Positions 23,668 through 32,695 are shown, counted from the stretch's first letter. The stretch: 64,000 bases of DNA from Actinoallomurus sp040655075 (GCF_040655075.1 NZ_JBFAJC010000001.1:372001-436000); one strand, 5' to 3'. Notes: generated by a model from the letters alone, not told the origin. Made by a program: numbers and translations.

Positions 23668-24446
23668 CCGGGACCCGGATCACCTTCCGCCGGGTGGTGC
23701 GCGCGGAGTGGACGAAGCTGTGGTCGCTGCGCTCCACCTGGGTGTCGTTCGCCGTGTTCGCGGGACTGATCGTCTTCTTCGGTCTCGTGCAGAGCCGGCT
23801 GACGGCGGGGCACCTGTCGAAGCCGGGCGGGGACCCGGGCCACGACGCGGTCAGTGCGGCCATGAACGGCTACAGCGGCCTCGCGCCGTTCGCCGTCGGA
23901 GTGCTGGGCGTGCTGGTCGTCAGCGGGGAGTACGCGACCGGGACGATCCGCGCCACGCTCTCGGCCGTGCCGCGTCGGCTGCCCGTTCTATGGGCCAAGG
24001 TCGTCGTGTTCGGCGCGGCCGTGTTCGGACTGAGCCTCGCCACGGCGGTCGCGGTCTTTCTCGGATCCCAGTGGTTCTTCTTGTCCGGCACGCGGCTGTC
24101 CGCCTCGCTCGCCACGCCGGGCGTCGTCCGGTCGCTGGTCGGCGCGGCGCTGGACGCCTCCCTGCTCGGCGTGCTGAGCGTTGGCCTCGGCGCGCTCGTG
24201 CGCTCCACCGCCGGCGGCATCACCGCGATGGTCGGTCTGCTGCTCCTGCTCCCGGGCCTGGTCCATTTCCTGGCACGGGATTCCTCGATCGCGGCCTATC
24301 TGCCCGCCAACGCGGGCCAGTCCCTGATGTCGCTGACCGGCCCGGCCGGTGCGCTGGGCCCCTGGACCGGGCTGGCGGTCCTGTGCTGCTATCCCGCGGC
24401 CGTGCTGGGCGCGGCGGCGTTCCTGCTCGTCCGCCGGGACGTCTGA
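23664..24446 (+). CDS. ABC-2 type exporter permease
   Basis: 260 residues with about six membrane helices. The N-terminal amphipathic coupling part (RVVRAEWTKLWSLRSTWVSF) is the standard beginning of actinomycete ABC-2 permeases; the central SGEYATGTIRATLSAVPRR motif is diagnostic. It forms the membrane part of the exporter whose ATPase gene is split, and its start overlaps the ATPase stop. With the ATPase broken, the permease probably has no energy source. A two-component system follows, which suggests export of, or resistance to, a lipid or peptide antimicrobial, as in other exporter/NarL pairs (inference). Confidence 0.92.
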   Translation: MTGTRITFRRVVRAEWTKLWSLRSTWVSFAVFAGLIVFFGLVQSRLTAGHLSKPGGDPGHDAVSAAMNGYSGLAPFAVGVLGVLVVSGEYATGTIRATLSAVPRRLPVLWAKVVVFGAAVFGLSLATAVAVFLGSQWFFLSGTRLSASLATPGVVRSLVGAALDASLLGVLSVGLGALVRSTAGGITAMVGLLLLLPGLVHFLARDSSIAAYLPANAGQSLMSLTGPAGALGPWTGLAVLCCYPAAVLGAAAFLLVRRDV

Positions 24447-24451
24447 GCAGG

Positions 24452-25633
24452 ATGATGGGTGCCGTGAGCTTGTTCGGTGATCTGACGAAACGGCATCCTC
24501 GCGCCGTCGACGCCGCCCTGGCCTTCGCGGTCACCCTGCTGGGGCTGCCCAGCATGGTGGGTCCGCATCCGGCTCAGGTCGGCGTGTCCCCCTGGCAGTT
24601 GCGGCTGTTCCAGGTGGCGCTGGCGACACCGCTGATCTGGCGCCGGCGCGCGCCGATGGCGGTGCTGGCCGTGATCGCGGCGGTGGTGGCCGTGCAGTGG
24701 ACGCTGCCGGGCGGCTGGCTCCAGGGCGACATCGCCCTGCCGATCGCGCTGTACGGCGTCGCGGCGCGTGCGTCGCGACGCCATCGGGCGATCGCGTCGG
24801 CCGTCGTCGCGTCGGTGGGGGTTCTCGTGGCGGCCCGATGGAAGCCGGACGACTGGCCGGCGGCGGTGCTGTTGCTGTGGTCGGTCGCCGCGGGCGCGGT
24901 CGTCCTCGGCGTCGCCGTCCGGTTGCGCCGCGACCATCTCGCCATGCTTCTGGACAGGGCCGATCGGCTGGCGATCGAGCGGGACCAGGAGGCGAGGCTC
25001 GCCGCGGCCGCCGAACGATCGCGCATCGCGCGCGAGATGCACGACATCATCGCGCACAACCTCTCCGTCATGATCGGGCTTGCCGATGGTGCCCGGTACG
25101 CCATTCCCAAATCCCCCGAGCACGCCGAGGAGGCGATGGAGAAGGTGTCCGTCACCGGTCGTCAGGCCCTGGGTGAGCTGCGCCGGCTGCTCGGCCTGCT
25201 GCGCGACGACGACGTGGCGGAGCTGGGTCCGCTGCCCGGACTCGGTGATCTCGGCGAGCTGATCGACCGCGTACGGGCCGTCGGGCTGCCCGTCGTCCTC
25301 CGGACCGACGGCACCCCAGGGGACCTGCCCGCCGGTGTCCAGCTCGCGGTGTACCGGATCGTGCAGGAGGCGCTCACCAACACGATCAAGCATGCCGGTC
25401 CGCACGCCACCGCCGCCGTACGGCTCCGCTACGACCCGGACGGCGTCACGGTCGACGTCGCCGACACCGGCCGTGGCGACGGCCCGGTCGCCGGCCAGGG
25501 TCGGGGGATCTCGGGCATGGCCGAGCGTGCCGCCGTCTATGGAGGTGTCGTCGAGTCGGGGCGCGACGCGGACGGCGGGTGGCGGGTCCATGCTCGTCTC
25601 GGCATCCGGCGGGTGGAGCTGACGCTCCGGTGA
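24452..25633 (+). CDS. Sensor histidine kinase, NarL/DesK type
   Basis: 393 residues. About five to six membrane helices cover the first 170 residues with no obvious large sensor domain. A HisKA_3 domain follows with the phospho-acceptor in REMHDIIAHNLSVMIGLADGAR, then a HATPase_c domain with the N-box QEALTNTIKHAG and glycine box GQGRGISGMAERA. It would phosphorylate the regulator whose GTG start overlaps its stop. ATG 24452 and 24455 are both usable; GAGCAGG precedes them. It is transcribed with the exporter genes, so it probably senses the exported compound or its membrane effect. Confidence 0.93.
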   Translation: MMGAVSLFGDLTKRHPRAVDAALAFAVTLLGLPSMVGPHPAQVGVSPWQLRLFQVALATPLIWRRRAPMAVLAVIAAVVAVQWTLPGGWLQGDIALPIALYGVAARASRRHRAIASAVVASVGVLVAARWKPDDWPAAVLLLWSVAAGAVVLGVAVRLRRDHLAMLLDRADRLAIERDQEARLAAAAERSRIAREMHDIIAHNLSVMIGLADGARYAIPKSPEHAEEAMEKVSVTGRQALGELRRLLGLLRDDDVAELGPLPGLGDLGELIDRVRAVGLPVVLRTDGTPGDLPAGVQLAVYRIVQEALTNTIKHAGPHATAAVRLRYDPDGVTVDVADTGRGDGPVAGQGRGISGMAERAAVYGGVVESGRDADGGWRVHARLGIRRVELTLR

Positions 25634-26304
25634 CGACCGTGCTCATCGTCGACGACCAGGCGTTGCAGCGTATGGGGTTTCGCCTCGTCCTGGCGAGCCA
25701 GGACGACCTGACCGTCGTCGGAGAGGCGGGGCACGGTTCCGAGGCCGTCCGCATGGCCGCCGAGCTGGCACCCGACGTCGTCCTGATGGACGTGCGCATG
25801 CCCGGTATGGACGGCATCGAGGCCACCCGCCGCATCGTCCGTTCCGGCGGACGGTCGCGCGTTCTCATCCTCACGACGTTCGACCTGGACCGGTACGCGT
25901 ACGCCGCCCTGCGGGCGGGCGCCAGCGGATTCCTGCTCAAGGACGCTGAACCTTCGGACCTGCTCTCGGGCATCCGCGCGGTCGCCGCCGGTGACGCCGT
26001 GGTCGCACCCGGCCTGACGCGCCGCCTGCTCGAGGTGTTCGCACCGCATCTGCCGGATCCCGACCGGCCCGGGGACGACGGCGACCCGCGCCTCGCACGC
26101 CTCACCGATCGGGAGCGCGAGGTCCTGGTCGCGATCGGGGCCGGCTGGACCAACGCCGAGATCGCCGAAAGCCTCGTCCTGGCCGAGTCGACCGTCAAGA
26201 CCCATATCGGGCGCATCTTCGCCAAGATCGGAGTCCGCGACCGCGTCCAGGCGGTCATCTTCGCCTACGACACCGGGCTCGTCCGGCCGACGTCCGCCGG
26301 ATGA
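25630..26304 (+). CDS. NarL/FixJ-type response regulator
   Basis: 224 residues beginning with GTG 25630 (GTGA overlap with the kinase). The receiver domain has the acidic pair in VDDQ, phospho-acceptor Asp in VVLMDVRMPGMDG, and Lys in LLKDAEP. The C-terminal LuxR helix-turn-helix is LTDREREVLVAIGAGWTNAEIAESLVLAESTVKTHIGRIFAKIGVRDR. It likely controls the upstream exporter operon. It is the last gene of the operon and converges on dnaE2 with a 43-base gap containing a repeat shared with 6883. Confidence 0.95.
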   Translation: MTTVLIVDDQALQRMGFRLVLASQDDLTVVGEAGHGSEAVRMAAELAPDVVLMDVRMPGMDGIEATRRIVRSGGRSRVLILTTFDLDRYAYAALRAGASGFLLKDAEPSDLLSGIRAVAAGDAVVAPGLTRRLLEVFAPHLPDPDRPGDDGDPRLARLTDREREVLVAIGAGWTNAEIAESLVLAESTVKTHIGRIFAKIGVRDRVQAVIFAYDTGLVRPTSAG

Positions 26305-26311
26305 GCCCAGA

Positions 26312-26365
26312 TGTTGATCTACAGTGTAAAGGCCGCAGCCGTCGTGATCAGCGGAAGTCGCGGCT
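26312..26365. repeat. Block shared with the region after the orphan binding-protein gene (second copy)
   Basis: 26312-26333 matches 6883-6904 at 20 of 22 positions, and 26348-26365 (the dnaE2 terminal codons) matches 6926-6943 at 17 of 18. TACAGTGTA at 26320-26328 is a palindrome of the type bound by BlaI/MecI-like repressors, but it lies at the ends of converging genes rather than before a start. Confidence 0.65.
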
Positions 26366-29300
26366 GCGGGCCATGGTCGCGACGGGGAGGCGCTGCAGGC
26401 GGGTGGCGATGAGGTTGGCGGCGCCGTCGTGGCGTTCGAGGCGGCCGTGGATGAGCAGGGCCTGGGCCTGGAAGGCGACGTTGCGGTACCGCTCCCAGAT
26501 CTGCGGGCGGCACAGGACGTTGAGCATGCCGGTCTCGTCCTCCAGGTTGAAGAAGATCACGCCGTTGGCGGTCCCCGGGCGCTGCCGGTGCGTGACGACC
26601 CCGGCGACCAGGATGTTCGTGTCGCCCGGCACGTCCTTGACCGCTCCGAGCGGGACGGCGCCGCGCTCGTCGAGGGCCGCCCTGACGTGCGCGATCGGGT
26701 GGGTCTGGGACGTCCCGGTGGCCCAGAGGTCGGCGATGGTCTGCTCGATGACGGTCATCGGGGGCAGTTCGGGCGCGGCGGTGCCCGGCGCGGTGCCGGG
26801 CAGGTGGTCCGGGCGGGTGTGGGACAGCGCGCCCGCCGCCCACAGCGCCTCGCGGCGGCCGAGCCCGAAGCAGCCGAACGCCCCGGCCGTCGCGAGCGCC
26901 TCCAGCGCCGCCGTGGACAGGGACACCCGGCGCACCAGGTCCTCCAGGTCCTCGTACGGCCGGCCGGCGGCGATCCGCTTCGCGGCGTCCTCGCCGAGGT
27001 TCCGTACGGCCGACAGGCCGAGGCGGATCGCGGGCTGCGACTCGGCGGGCGCGTGCGGGCGGTCGCCGGCGGGCGTGTACGGCGCTTCCAGCGTCGCCTG
27101 GTCGGGACTGGCGTTGACGTCGACGCCGAGGACCCGTACGCCGTGCCGGCGGGCGTCGCCGAGCAGCGTCTGCGGGCTGTAGAACCCCATCGGCTGGTTG
27201 CGCAGCAGCGCGGCGGTGAACGCCGCCGGGTAGTGCCGCTTCAGGTACGCGCTGGCGTACACCAGGTGCGCGAAGCTCTGCGCGTGCGACTCGGGGAACC
27301 CGAAGCTGGAGAAGCCGAGGATCTTCTCGTACACGTCCTCGGCGATCCCGGCGGGGATGCCGCGCTCGGTCATGCCGCTCAGCAGCCGGTCGCGGAGCCG
27401 CTCGACGCGTTCGGGCGCGCGCTTGGCGCTCATCGCCTGCCGCAGCGCGTCGGACTCCGCGGGCGTGAACCCGGCGCAGTCCACGGCGAGCTGCATCATC
27501 TGCTCCTGGAACAGCGGCACGCCCATGGTGCGCTCCAGCGCGTTCTTCATCAGCGGGTGCGGGATGTCCGGCGGTTCCTGCCCGTTGCGGCGGCGCAGGT
27601 ACGGGTGGACCGAACCGCCCTGGATCGGGCCCGGCCGGATCAGCGCGACCTCGACGACGAGATCGTAGAACGTCTTGGGCTTGAGCCGGGGGAGCGTCGC
27701 CATCTGCGCGCGGGACTCGACCTGGAACACCCCGACCGTGTCGGCGTCGCACAGCATCGCGTACACGTCCAGGTCGTCCGGCGGGATGTTGTGCAGGTCG
27801 TAGCGCCGTCCGTGGAACTCGCCCACGAGGTCGAACGTGTCGTGCAGCGCCGCCAGCATGCCCAGGCCGAGCAGGTCGAACTTGACCAGGCCGACGGCGG
27901 CGCAGTCGTCCTTGTCCCACTGCAGCACGCTGCGGCCCGGCATCCGCGCCCACTCGACCGGGCAGACCTCGCCGATCGGCCGGTCGCAGATCACCATGCC
28001 GCCGGAGTGGATGCCGAGGTGGCGGGGGAGCCGCTGCATCCGGTCGGCCAGCACGGTGACCGCCTCCGGGATGCCGTCCGGCGGCAGCGGTTCATGGGGC
28101 GAGAGCTGGCGGGACCAGGCGTCCTGCTGGCCGGGGGAGAAGCCGAGCGCGCGGGCGGCGTCGCGCACGGCCATCCGCGGCCGGTAGGTGATCACGTTGG
28201 CGACCTGGGCGGCCCGGTCGCGCCCGTACTTCTCGTAGACGTGCTGGATGACCTCCTCCCGGCGGCGGTGCTCGATGTCCAGGTCGATGTCGGGCGGCCC
28301 GTCGCGGCCGGGGGACAGGAACCGCTCGAACAGCAGGTTGTGCTTCACGGCGTCGACGCCGGTGATGCCCAGCGCGAAGCAGACCGCGGAGTTCGCCGCC
28401 GACCCGCGGCCCTGGCACAGGATGTCGTTGTCCCGGCAGAACTCCACGATCTCGTGCACGATCAGGAAGTAGCCGGGGAAGCCGAGCTGCTCGATGACGT
28501 TCAGCTCCCGCGCGATCTGCCGGTGCGCCCTCGGCGCCTGCCGCCGCGTCCCGTACCGCTCACGCGCCCCTTCGGCGACGAGGTGCCGCAGCCACGTCAC
28601 CTCGGTGTGCCCGTCGGGGACGAGCCAGTCCGGCAGGTTCGGCGCCACGAGATCGAGGTCGAAGACGCAGGAACGGGCCAGTTCCACCGTCCGCTCCAGC
28701 ACGCCGGGGAACCGGGCGAGCCGCGCCGCCATCTCCTCGCGCGACCGCAGGTGCGCGGTGCCGGTCGCGGGCAGCCAGGAGTCCATGTCGTCGAGGCTGC
28801 GCCGGGCCCGTACGGCGGCGAGCGCCTGGGCGAGCGGGGCGTCCCTCGGCGCGGCGTAGTGCACGTTGTTCGAGGCCACGACGCCGATGCCGGTATGCCG
28901 AGACAGCGCGTACAGGGCGTCGTTGCGCGCGTCGTCGAGGGGCTGGTCGTGGTCGATCAGCTCGGCGAAGACGTTCTCCCGCCCGAACATCTCGATCAGC
29001 GCGCGCAGCTCCGCCTCCGGGTCCTCGCCCGCGTGCACCGCGCCCTTGCGGCAGCCGGTGAGGATCACCCAGTGCCCGCCGTGCGCGCTCGCCAGGTCGG
29101 CAAGGTCGTAGACGGGCCGGCCCTTCTCTCCGCCGGCGAGCTGCGCCCGGCTGATCGCGGAGCTCAGCCGCCCGTACCCCTCGACGTCGCGGGCCAGGAC
29201 GAGGAGGTGCCGCCCGCCCGGATCGGGCTCGCCCGGAGCGGCGGCGGGCAGGTCGAGGCTCAGCTCCGCACCGAAGATCGTGCCGACGCCCGTCCCCTTC

Positions 29301-29590
29301 GCGGCCTCCTTGAGCCGCACGGCCCCGTACATGCCGTCGTGGTCGGTGACGGCCAGCGCCTCCACGCCGAGGCGTACCGCTTCGGCGACCAGCTCTTCCG
29401 GGTCGGAGGCGCCGTCGAGGAAGCTGTACGACGAGTGGCAGTGCAGCTCCGCCCATCCCCCCGTACGGCGTGGCAGGCGCACGGGCGGCGCGTCCGGTTC
29501 CGGCGTGGGGTCGCCCGCGTGCGGATGAGAGCCCCAGGAGAGCCGCCGCTCGAACTCCCGCCACGGGATCCGCGGGTTATCCCAGCCCAT
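26348..29590 (-). CDS. dnaE2: Error-prone DNA polymerase III alpha subunit DnaE2
   Basis: 1080 residues, a C-family polymerase used for damage tolerance and mutagenesis. The PHP domain is N-terminal (ELHCHSSYSFLDGAS, then AVTDHDGMYGAVRL). The palm has GRGSAANSAVCFALGIT and PDIDLDIEHRRREEVIQHVYEKYG, whose aspartates bind the catalytic metals. The OB-fold lies near residue 1000 (LVAGVVTHRQRP...GVIFFNLEDETG). The C-terminus ends SRDFR. ATG 29590 gives the usual DnaE2 start (WREFERRL). It lies 11 bases after imuB in the mutasome operon and is under the LexA box at 31923. Confidence 0.97.
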   Translation of the reverse strand: MGWDNPRIPWREFERRLSWGSHPHAGDPTPEPDAPPVRLPRRTGGWAELHCHSSYSFLDGASDPEELVAEAVRLGVEALAVTDHDGMYGAVRLKEAAKGTGVGTIFGAELSLDLPAAAPGEPDPGGRHLLVLARDVEGYGRLSSAISRAQLAGGEKGRPVYDLADLASAHGGHWVILTGCRKGAVHAGEDPEAELRALIEMFGRENVFAELIDHDQPLDDARNDALYALSRHTGIGVVASNNVHYAAPRDAPLAQALAAVRARRSLDDMDSWLPATGTAHLRSREEMAARLARFPGVLERTVELARSCVFDLDLVAPNLPDWLVPDGHTEVTWLRHLVAEGARERYGTRRQAPRAHRQIARELNVIEQLGFPGYFLIVHEIVEFCRDNDILCQGRGSAANSAVCFALGITGVDAVKHNLLFERFLSPGRDGPPDIDLDIEHRRREEVIQHVYEKYGRDRAAQVANVITYRPRMAVRDAARALGFSPGQQDAWSRQLSPHEPLPPDGIPEAVTVLADRMQRLPRHLGIHSGGMVICDRPIGEVCPVEWARMPGRSVLQWDKDDCAAVGLVKFDLLGLGMLAALHDTFDLVGEFHGRRYDLHNIPPDDLDVYAMLCDADTVGVFQVESRAQMATLPRLKPKTFYDLVVEVALIRPGPIQGGSVHPYLRRRNGQEPPDIPHPLMKNALERTMGVPLFQEQMMQLAVDCAGFTPAESDALRQAMSAKRAPERVERLRDRLLSGMTERGIPAGIAEDVYEKILGFSSFGFPESHAQSFAHLVYASAYLKRHYPAAFTAALLRNQPMGFYSPQTLLGDARRHGVRVLGVDVNASPDQATLEAPYTPAGDRPHAPAESQPAIRLGLSAVRNLGEDAAKRIAAGRPYEDLEDLVRRVSLSTAALEALATAGAFGCFGLGRREALWAAGALSHTRPDHLPGTAPGTAAPELPPMTVIEQTIADLWATGTSQTHPIAHVRAALDERGAVPLGAVKDVPGDTNILVAGVVTHRQRPGTANGVIFFNLEDETGMLNVLCRPQIWERYRNVAFQAQALLIHGRLERHDGAANLIATRLQRLPVATMARSRDFR

Positions 29591-29601
29591 ACCGGCTCCG
29601 G

Positions 29602-31239
29602 TCAGGCATAGTCGGCCTCGATGTACCAGCGGCCGCCTTCGACGACGAGCAGGCGCGCGCCGCCGTCGGCGGTGACGACCTGGAACCGCGCGCGGCGGCG
29701 GAACCGCACCGGGTCCCACCAGCGCTCCCGGGCCGGCCACGGGCCCGCCCACGCGGTCACCGGCAGGACGCGCCCGGCGATCTCGATCTGGTGAGGCGGG
29801 GCCGAGACCGCGCAGCGGGCGCTGACCGTGACCGGTGCGCCGTCGGCATCGGTCACGCGGACGGGCAGCGGGTCGGGGTGGACGACCGCCGGCGCCGGGT
29901 CGGGGATCCGCCCGGGCCAGTGGCCCTCCGAGGAGCCCGGTTCGGGCGGGAGGTCGCCGACCGGCACCCGGACGACGCGATCTCCGGGTCCGCGACCGCC
30001 TGCGGGGAACGGCCGGGTGATCGCCTGATGGCCGAGCATGGCCTGCACTCGCGCTGCCGCCCGCATGACGCGGTCGGAGAGCGTGACCTGCCCCCACAGC
30101 GCCTCCTGCCGCCCTTCGTCGGGGACGAGCTGGTCGGGCAGGAGCCGCAGGAAGGCGATGCCGCCGACGCCCTCCTCGTCGGGGGAGGTCTCCCAGGAGG
30201 ACAGCTGCCAGCGGACCCGCTCGGCGACGGCGAGGGCCGACAGCGTTCCGTCGTGCCGCCACAGCCGGGACTGCGTACGCCCGTGGGCGTCCGTCACCTC
30301 GACGCCGATCCGTACGCAGGTCAGGGCCTCGGCGGCGAGTGCCTCGTGCAGGCGTTCGGCGAGCGCCTTGGCGGCGAAGACGACCTGCTCGGCCGCTGCC
30401 GCGGGCGGGTCGAACTCCGTCGTCACGCTCAGGTCCGTGTGCGGCGGCCGGGGAGCGGGCGGCCGTGGGTCCAACCCCTGGGCCAGCCGGTGCGCGCGCA
30501 CCTCGTCGGTGCCGAAGCGGCCCGCCACGTGCCGGGCCGGTAGGGCCGCGAACGCGCCGAGCGTGCGGATGCCGAGCCGGGGCAGCAGGTCGGCGAGCTC
30601 CGGCCGGTCGAGGACGGTCACCGGGTACGGCGCGAGGAAGTCCGCGGCCCCGCCCGCCGGCACGATCATGCCGCCGTCCGCGGTGCGCGCGGCCAGTTCG
30701 GCGGCGAACAGGCCGTCGGCGATCCCCACGCCGCAGTCGAATCCGTGCTCGACCACGGTGTCCTGGACGTGGATCCGCAGCGACTCCTCCGCCGTCTCGC
30801 GGTCGGCGCCGCCGTGGTAGCGGGCCGCGCCCCGCACCGGGATGGCGCAGACGCCGGGGCGTACGACCTCGACCCAGGGAGTGATGGTGGAGACGGCGGC
30901 GGCCACCGTCTCGAAGAGCCGCCCCTCGGCGTCGGGATCGCGGTCGCGGACCACCAGGTCGGGGCAGTGCCGCTGCGCGTCGCGCAGCCGCTGCCCCCGG
31001 CGAACGCCTGCGGCACGCGCCGCCGCCGAGCACGCCGCGACCCGGGCCGAGGCGACCACCGCGGCGGGGGTGCCGGCGTCCAGGCCCACCGCCGTGACCG
31101 GCCAGTCCGGACACCACACGACGAGCACGCGCGGCGCCGTCACCGGTCCACCGCCGGAGCCTGGTGTGTCGGGGAGGGGCATGGCGTACTCCCCATCCAC
31201 CGGTCCGCAACCGGAGCCCGATGAGTCAGGGAGGGACAT
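29602..31239 (-). CDS. imuB: ImuB, Y-family-like mutasome adaptor
   Basis: About 545 residues from ATG 31239. The DinB/UmuC-like core begins with RVLVVWCPDWPVTAVGLD and includes GIADGLFAAELAAR and the helix-hairpin region LPRLGIRTLGAFAALP. ImuB proteins lack the catalytic acidic triad of true Y-family polymerases and recruit DnaE2 to the beta clamp. The C-terminal part (from about residue 400) is the ImuB-specific extension. The start is uncertain because a 57-bp segment with its own ribosome-binding site and ATG is tandemly duplicated: ATG 31239 and ATG 31182 are both well placed, and GTG 31143 is nearest to the conserved start. Confidence 0.93.
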   Translation of the reverse strand: MSLPDSSGSGCGPVDGEYAMPLPDTPGSGGGPVTAPRVLVVWCPDWPVTAVGLDAGTPAAVVASARVAACSAAARAAGVRRGQRLRDAQRHCPDLVVRDRDPDAEGRLFETVAAAVSTITPWVEVVRPGVCAIPVRGAARYHGGADRETAEESLRIHVQDTVVEHGFDCGVGIADGLFAAELAARTADGGMIVPAGGAADFLAPYPVTVLDRPELADLLPRLGIRTLGAFAALPARHVAGRFGTDEVRAHRLAQGLDPRPPAPRPPHTDLSVTTEFDPPAAAAEQVVFAAKALAERLHEALAAEALTCVRIGVEVTDAHGRTQSRLWRHDGTLSALAVAERVRWQLSSWETSPDEEGVGGIAFLRLLPDQLVPDEGRQEALWGQVTLSDRVMRAAARVQAMLGHQAITRPFPAGGRGPGDRVVRVPVGDLPPEPGSSEGHWPGRIPDPAPAVVHPDPLPVRVTDADGAPVTVSARCAVSAPPHQIEIAGRVLPVTAWAGPWPARERWWDPVRFRRRARFQVVTADGGARLLVVEGGRWYIEADYA

Positions 31240-31255
31240 GGCGTACCCCTCATCC
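31141..31255. repeat. Tandem 57-bp duplication of the imuB start region
   Basis: Two imperfect units 57 bases apart, each with a GGGGAG or GAGGGG site, TACGCC, ATG and codons for [SP]LPDxxGSGxGPV. They place two in-frame starts (31239 and 31182) before the conserved ImuB body. The imuA' stop lies at 31250-31252. Confidence 0.75.
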
Positions 31256-31912
31256 GGCGACGGCCTCCAGCCGCGCCGGTCCCTCGTGCTCGGCGACGGC
31301 CACGGCGCCGTCCGGCCCGGGCAGCCACAGCCAGACCTGCCGTCCGGGCGCGGCGGAACCCCGCCCGGAGACGGCCACGAGCGCCCGGCGCCCGCGCAGG
31401 TGCCCGGTGCCGTCCCCGATGCCGGCCCAGTGGCTCTCCTCGACGCGCAGCCGCAGGGCCGCGCCCGCCCACGGGCCGGTCGTGACCAGCGCACACCCGT
31501 TGCGCCGCGCCAGTGTGGTCAGCCGCCGTGCCACGTGCGCGGGCGGCTCCTCCGGCGGCCGTACGACGACCATCGCGCAGCCGTCGGTCAGCGCGGCGAC
31601 CACGTCGGCCCACCTCCGGTCCGGGTCGTCGACGAGCAGGACCCGCATCGGGTCGAGGCCGCCGTCCGTACCGCCGAACGCCGCGGCGGCGGGAACATGC
31701 GCCTCCGGCAGGCCGACGACCGCGCACCACCGGTCCCCGAGCCCGGCCGCCAGCGCGAGGGCCAGAGTGGTCGAGCCGTCCACGCCGGTGACCGTCCCGG
31801 GCCGCAGCCCGCCGCCGGGGATCACCGCGCGCAGCGCCGGCAGCACAGGGACCAGGTCAACGCCCGCCAGAGGCGAGAAGCCCTCTGTGACCTGCGACGA
31901 TAGCTCGCTCAC
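31250..31912 (-). CDS. ImuA', SOS mutasome accessory protein
   Basis: 220 residues, a RecA-like fold protein of the actinobacterial ImuA' group, needed with ImuB and DnaE2 for induced mutagenesis. The body PGGGLRPGTVTGVDGSTTLALALAAGLGDRW corresponds to the degenerate P-loop region; VLLVDDPDRRWADVVAAL and the LTTLARRNGCALVTTGPWAGAALRLRV segment follow. The start is GTG 31912, 11 bases from the LexA box, which is consistent with a leaderless or very short-leader transcript. It is the first gene of the imuA'-imuB-dnaE2 operon. Confidence 0.88.
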   Translation of the reverse strand: MSELSSQVTEGFSPLAGVDLVPVLPALRAVIPGGGLRPGTVTGVDGSTTLALALAAGLGDRWCAVVGLPEAHVPAAAAFGGTDGGLDPMRVLLVDDPDRRWADVVAALTDGCAMVVVRPPEEPPAHVARRLTTLARRNGCALVTTGPWAGAALRLRVEESHWAGIGDGTGHLRGRRALVAVSGRGSAAPGRQVWLWLPGPDGAVAVAEHEGPARLEAVAG

Positions 31913-31922
31913 TCGTCAATCA

Positions 31923-31938
31923 TCGAACATTCATTCGA
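31923..31938. promoter_or_regulatory. LexA (SOS) box of the mutasome operon
   Basis: TCGAAC-ATTC-ATTCGA matches the actinobacterial SOS consensus TCGAACNNNNGTTCGA with one change. It lies immediately upstream of imuA', so LexA should repress the three-gene operon until DNA damage. The rest of the 329-base gap to ynfA (32242) shows no gene; GGAACGTTCC at 31990-31999 is a further palindrome. Confidence 0.85.
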
Positions 31939-32241
31939 CTGAAAGCAAGTCGATCGCCGTGGTGTAACGTCGGCTGTGGTCTGTTGATCGGAACGTTCCA
32001 GCACCGAAGACGCCATGGTCACAACGGATGCGTCAGCGCCGGGACCGGCGAACGAGCGAGGCGATCAGGAAAGCTCGGGAGCGTCCGGGCTCGCGAAGCG
32101 GAACGGCACCCCGAAGTGATCGGCCAGCGCCCGGCCGGTCGTCCGGGCCTCTTCCGCCCCGGGCGTCCGCGCAAGAAAATCGGCTGGCCGGCTGGGGCAG
32201 CCGACCAGGGTGAGCGCCGCCGGTCGTGCGGGAGAATCGAC

Positions 32242-32619
32242 ATGGTTCGCCACCTCGGATCCGCCAGGAAGGACCTGTTCGCCGTGCTCGTGGCCCGTTC
32301 CGTCGCGCTGTTCGTTCTCGCCGCCCTGTTCGAGATCGGCGGGGCGTGGCTGGTGTGGCAAGGGGTGCGTGAGCATCGGGGCTGGGCCTGGGCCGGCGCC
32401 GGCATCGTCGCGCTCGGTCTGTACGGGTTCGTCGCCACGTTCCAGCCCGACGCCCACTTCGGGCGGGTCCTGGCCGCCTACGGCGGGGTCTTCGTCGCCG
32501 GGTCGCTCGCCTGGGGTGTGGTGGCCGACGGATATCGTCCCGACCGCTTCGACATCATCGGCGCGCTGATCTGCCTGGCCGGGATGGCCGTCATCATGTA
32601 CGCCCCCAGGGGCCACTGA
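32242..32619 (+). CDS. ynfA: YnfA/UPF0060 family membrane protein
   Basis: 125 residues with four membrane helices: LVARSVALFVLAALFEIGGAWLVWQG, WAWAGAGIVALGLYGFVATF, RVLAAYGGVFVAGSLAWGVVADGY and DIIGALICLAGMAVIMYAPR. The FEIGG.WLVWQ motif near the start and the MYAPR end are diagnostic of the UPF0060 family, small inner-membrane proteins related to small multidrug-resistance exporters. ATG 32242 follows GGGAGAA. Its last codons and terminator are duplicated at 36067 (see repeat). Confidence 0.95.
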   Translation: MVRHLGSARKDLFAVLVARSVALFVLAALFEIGGAWLVWQGVREHRGWAWAGAGIVALGLYGFVATFQPDAHFGRVLAAYGGVFVAGSLAWGVVADGYRPDRFDIIGALICLAGMAVIMYAPRGH

Positions 32620-32695
32620 AGCCCGGCCGCCGCGCCTGGGCGGCGGCCGGGTGCGGGGCTCAGACGAAGAAGTCGTCGTGGTCGAGGAAGAACCG
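32595..32695. repeat. 101-bp direct repeat, left copy, flanking the MFS/methyltransferase block
   Basis: Matches 36067-36167 with nine mismatches (about 91%); the first 36 bases are identical. It contains the last codons and stop of ynfA, a GC-rich hairpin, and the last codons of a cupin gene on the opposite strand. The two copies bracket 3.4 kb, as would result from insertion or duplication by recombination. Confidence 0.88.
32622..32651. terminator. Hairpin terminator after ynfA
   Basis: An 11-bp perfect stem CCCGGCCGCCG/CGGCGGCCGGG with an 8-nt loop, directly after the ynfA stop. The related hairpin in the right repeat copy (36094-36123) keeps a 9-bp stem. Confidence 0.85.

Noticed and set aside
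26429..29611. Long rightward open frame of about 1060 codons opposite dnaE2
   Set aside because: It is a high-GC antisense shadow: no recognisable domains, strongly biased composition, and dnaE2 is unambiguous on the other strand.
31990..31999. GGAACGTTCC as a second LexA box
   Set aside because: It lacks the TCGAAC/GTTCGA spacing of the actinobacterial SOS box.
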